DNA of 64,000 bases from positions 206,001 through 270,000 of the forward strand of contig NC_061805.1 of assembly GCF_021462225.1 (NCBI RefSeq), written 5' to 3'. Positions 63,743-64,000 of the stretch are shown here, piece after piece. A model generated the notes under the pieces. It was given only the letters and a program-made list of their open reading frames with translations. It was not told where the DNA came from and searched no databases. Positions within the stretch are counted from its first letter, which is position 1; the number at the start of each line of letters is the position of its first letter. Made by a program: the position numbers and the translations under genes. Source of the stretch: Girardinichthys multiradiatus (Eukaryota; Chordata; Actinopteri; Cyprinodontiformes; Goodeidae).

Positions 63743-64000
63743 CAGGTCCTTCTCAAAATATTAGCATATTGTGATAAAGTTCATTATTTTCCATAATGTC
63801 ATGATGAAAATTTAACATTCATATATTTTAGATTCATTGCACACTAACTGAAATATTTCAGGTCTTTTATTGTCTTAATACGGATGATTTTGGCATACAG
63901 CTCATGAAAACCCAAAATTCCTATCTCACAAAATTAGCATATCATTAAAAGGGTCTCTAAACGAGCTATGAACCTAATCATCTGAATCAACGAGTTAACT
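63743..64000 (+). mobile_element. Second Tc1-like copy, cut by the window edge
   Basis: Starts CAGGTCCTTCTCAAAATATT after a TA. The 258 bases present match the transposase-start end of the element at 46785-48117 with one difference that I could find (TATCTC against TACCTC). It is on the opposite strand to that copy. The transposase would start to the right of the window. Confidence 0.92.

Overview
The window is nuclear DNA of a ray-finned (teleost) fish. The evidence is AT-rich sequence with many small exons and GT-AG introns, vertebrate gene families, and a mobile-element load typical of teleosts: many Tc1-like transposons, tRNA-derived SINEs, several LINE families, a hAT-like MITE and a decayed endogenous retrovirus. 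The species cannot be told from the sequence alone.

Six host genes can be built exon by exon. From left to right they are: the 3' half of an occludin gene (+, 401-7852), general transcription factor IIH subunit 2 gtf2h2/p44 (+, 9392-16399, complete, 392 codons), dihydrofolate reductase dhfr (+, 17238-20956, complete, 187 codons), ankrd34b (+, 36461-38213, complete, 555 codons), fam151b (-, 50488-39770, complete, 262 codons) and a small secreted C2-domain protein related to the perforin C2 domain (+, 54247-54633, 128 codons). All splice phases used for these models agree from exon to exon. Gene order and orientation dhfr> ankrd34b> <fam151b match the human 5q14 neighbourhood, and gtf2h2 plus OCLN match human 5q13. 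MSH3, the usual head-to-head partner of DHFR in mammals, is not upstream of dhfr here: the 3' end of gtf2h2 is.

Between and inside the genes the DNA is mostly mobile. The last occludin intron carries a GC-rich LINE in the sense direction. The 12-15 kb between dhfr and ankrd34b holds at least three pieces of one L2/CR1-like LINE (one rearranged and split by a SINE), degenerate Tc1 copies, a five-unit tandem repeat of about 152 bp beside an unassigned 167-codon reading frame, a GC-rich island with inverted repeats, and a nearly intact Tc1-like transposase. The long first intron of fam151b holds a SINE split by a 1.33-kb Tc1-like element; the end of a second, almost identical copy lies at the right edge of the window, which suggests recent activity. 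The right-hand 10 kb has a hAT-like MITE, a tetranucleotide microsatellite, a decayed LINE and an endogenous retrovirus with integrase and envelope remnants.

The host genes have no shared pathway: tight-junction structure, transcription/DNA repair, folate metabolism, a neuronal ankyrin protein, a conserved DUF2181 protein and a secreted C2 protein. Their proximity reflects conserved synteny rather than joint function. I found no clearly new biological system. The best candidates for something undescribed are the unassigned reading frame with its tandem array at 30.9-32.8 kb and an in-frame possible cassette exon inside the gtf2h2 zinc domain.
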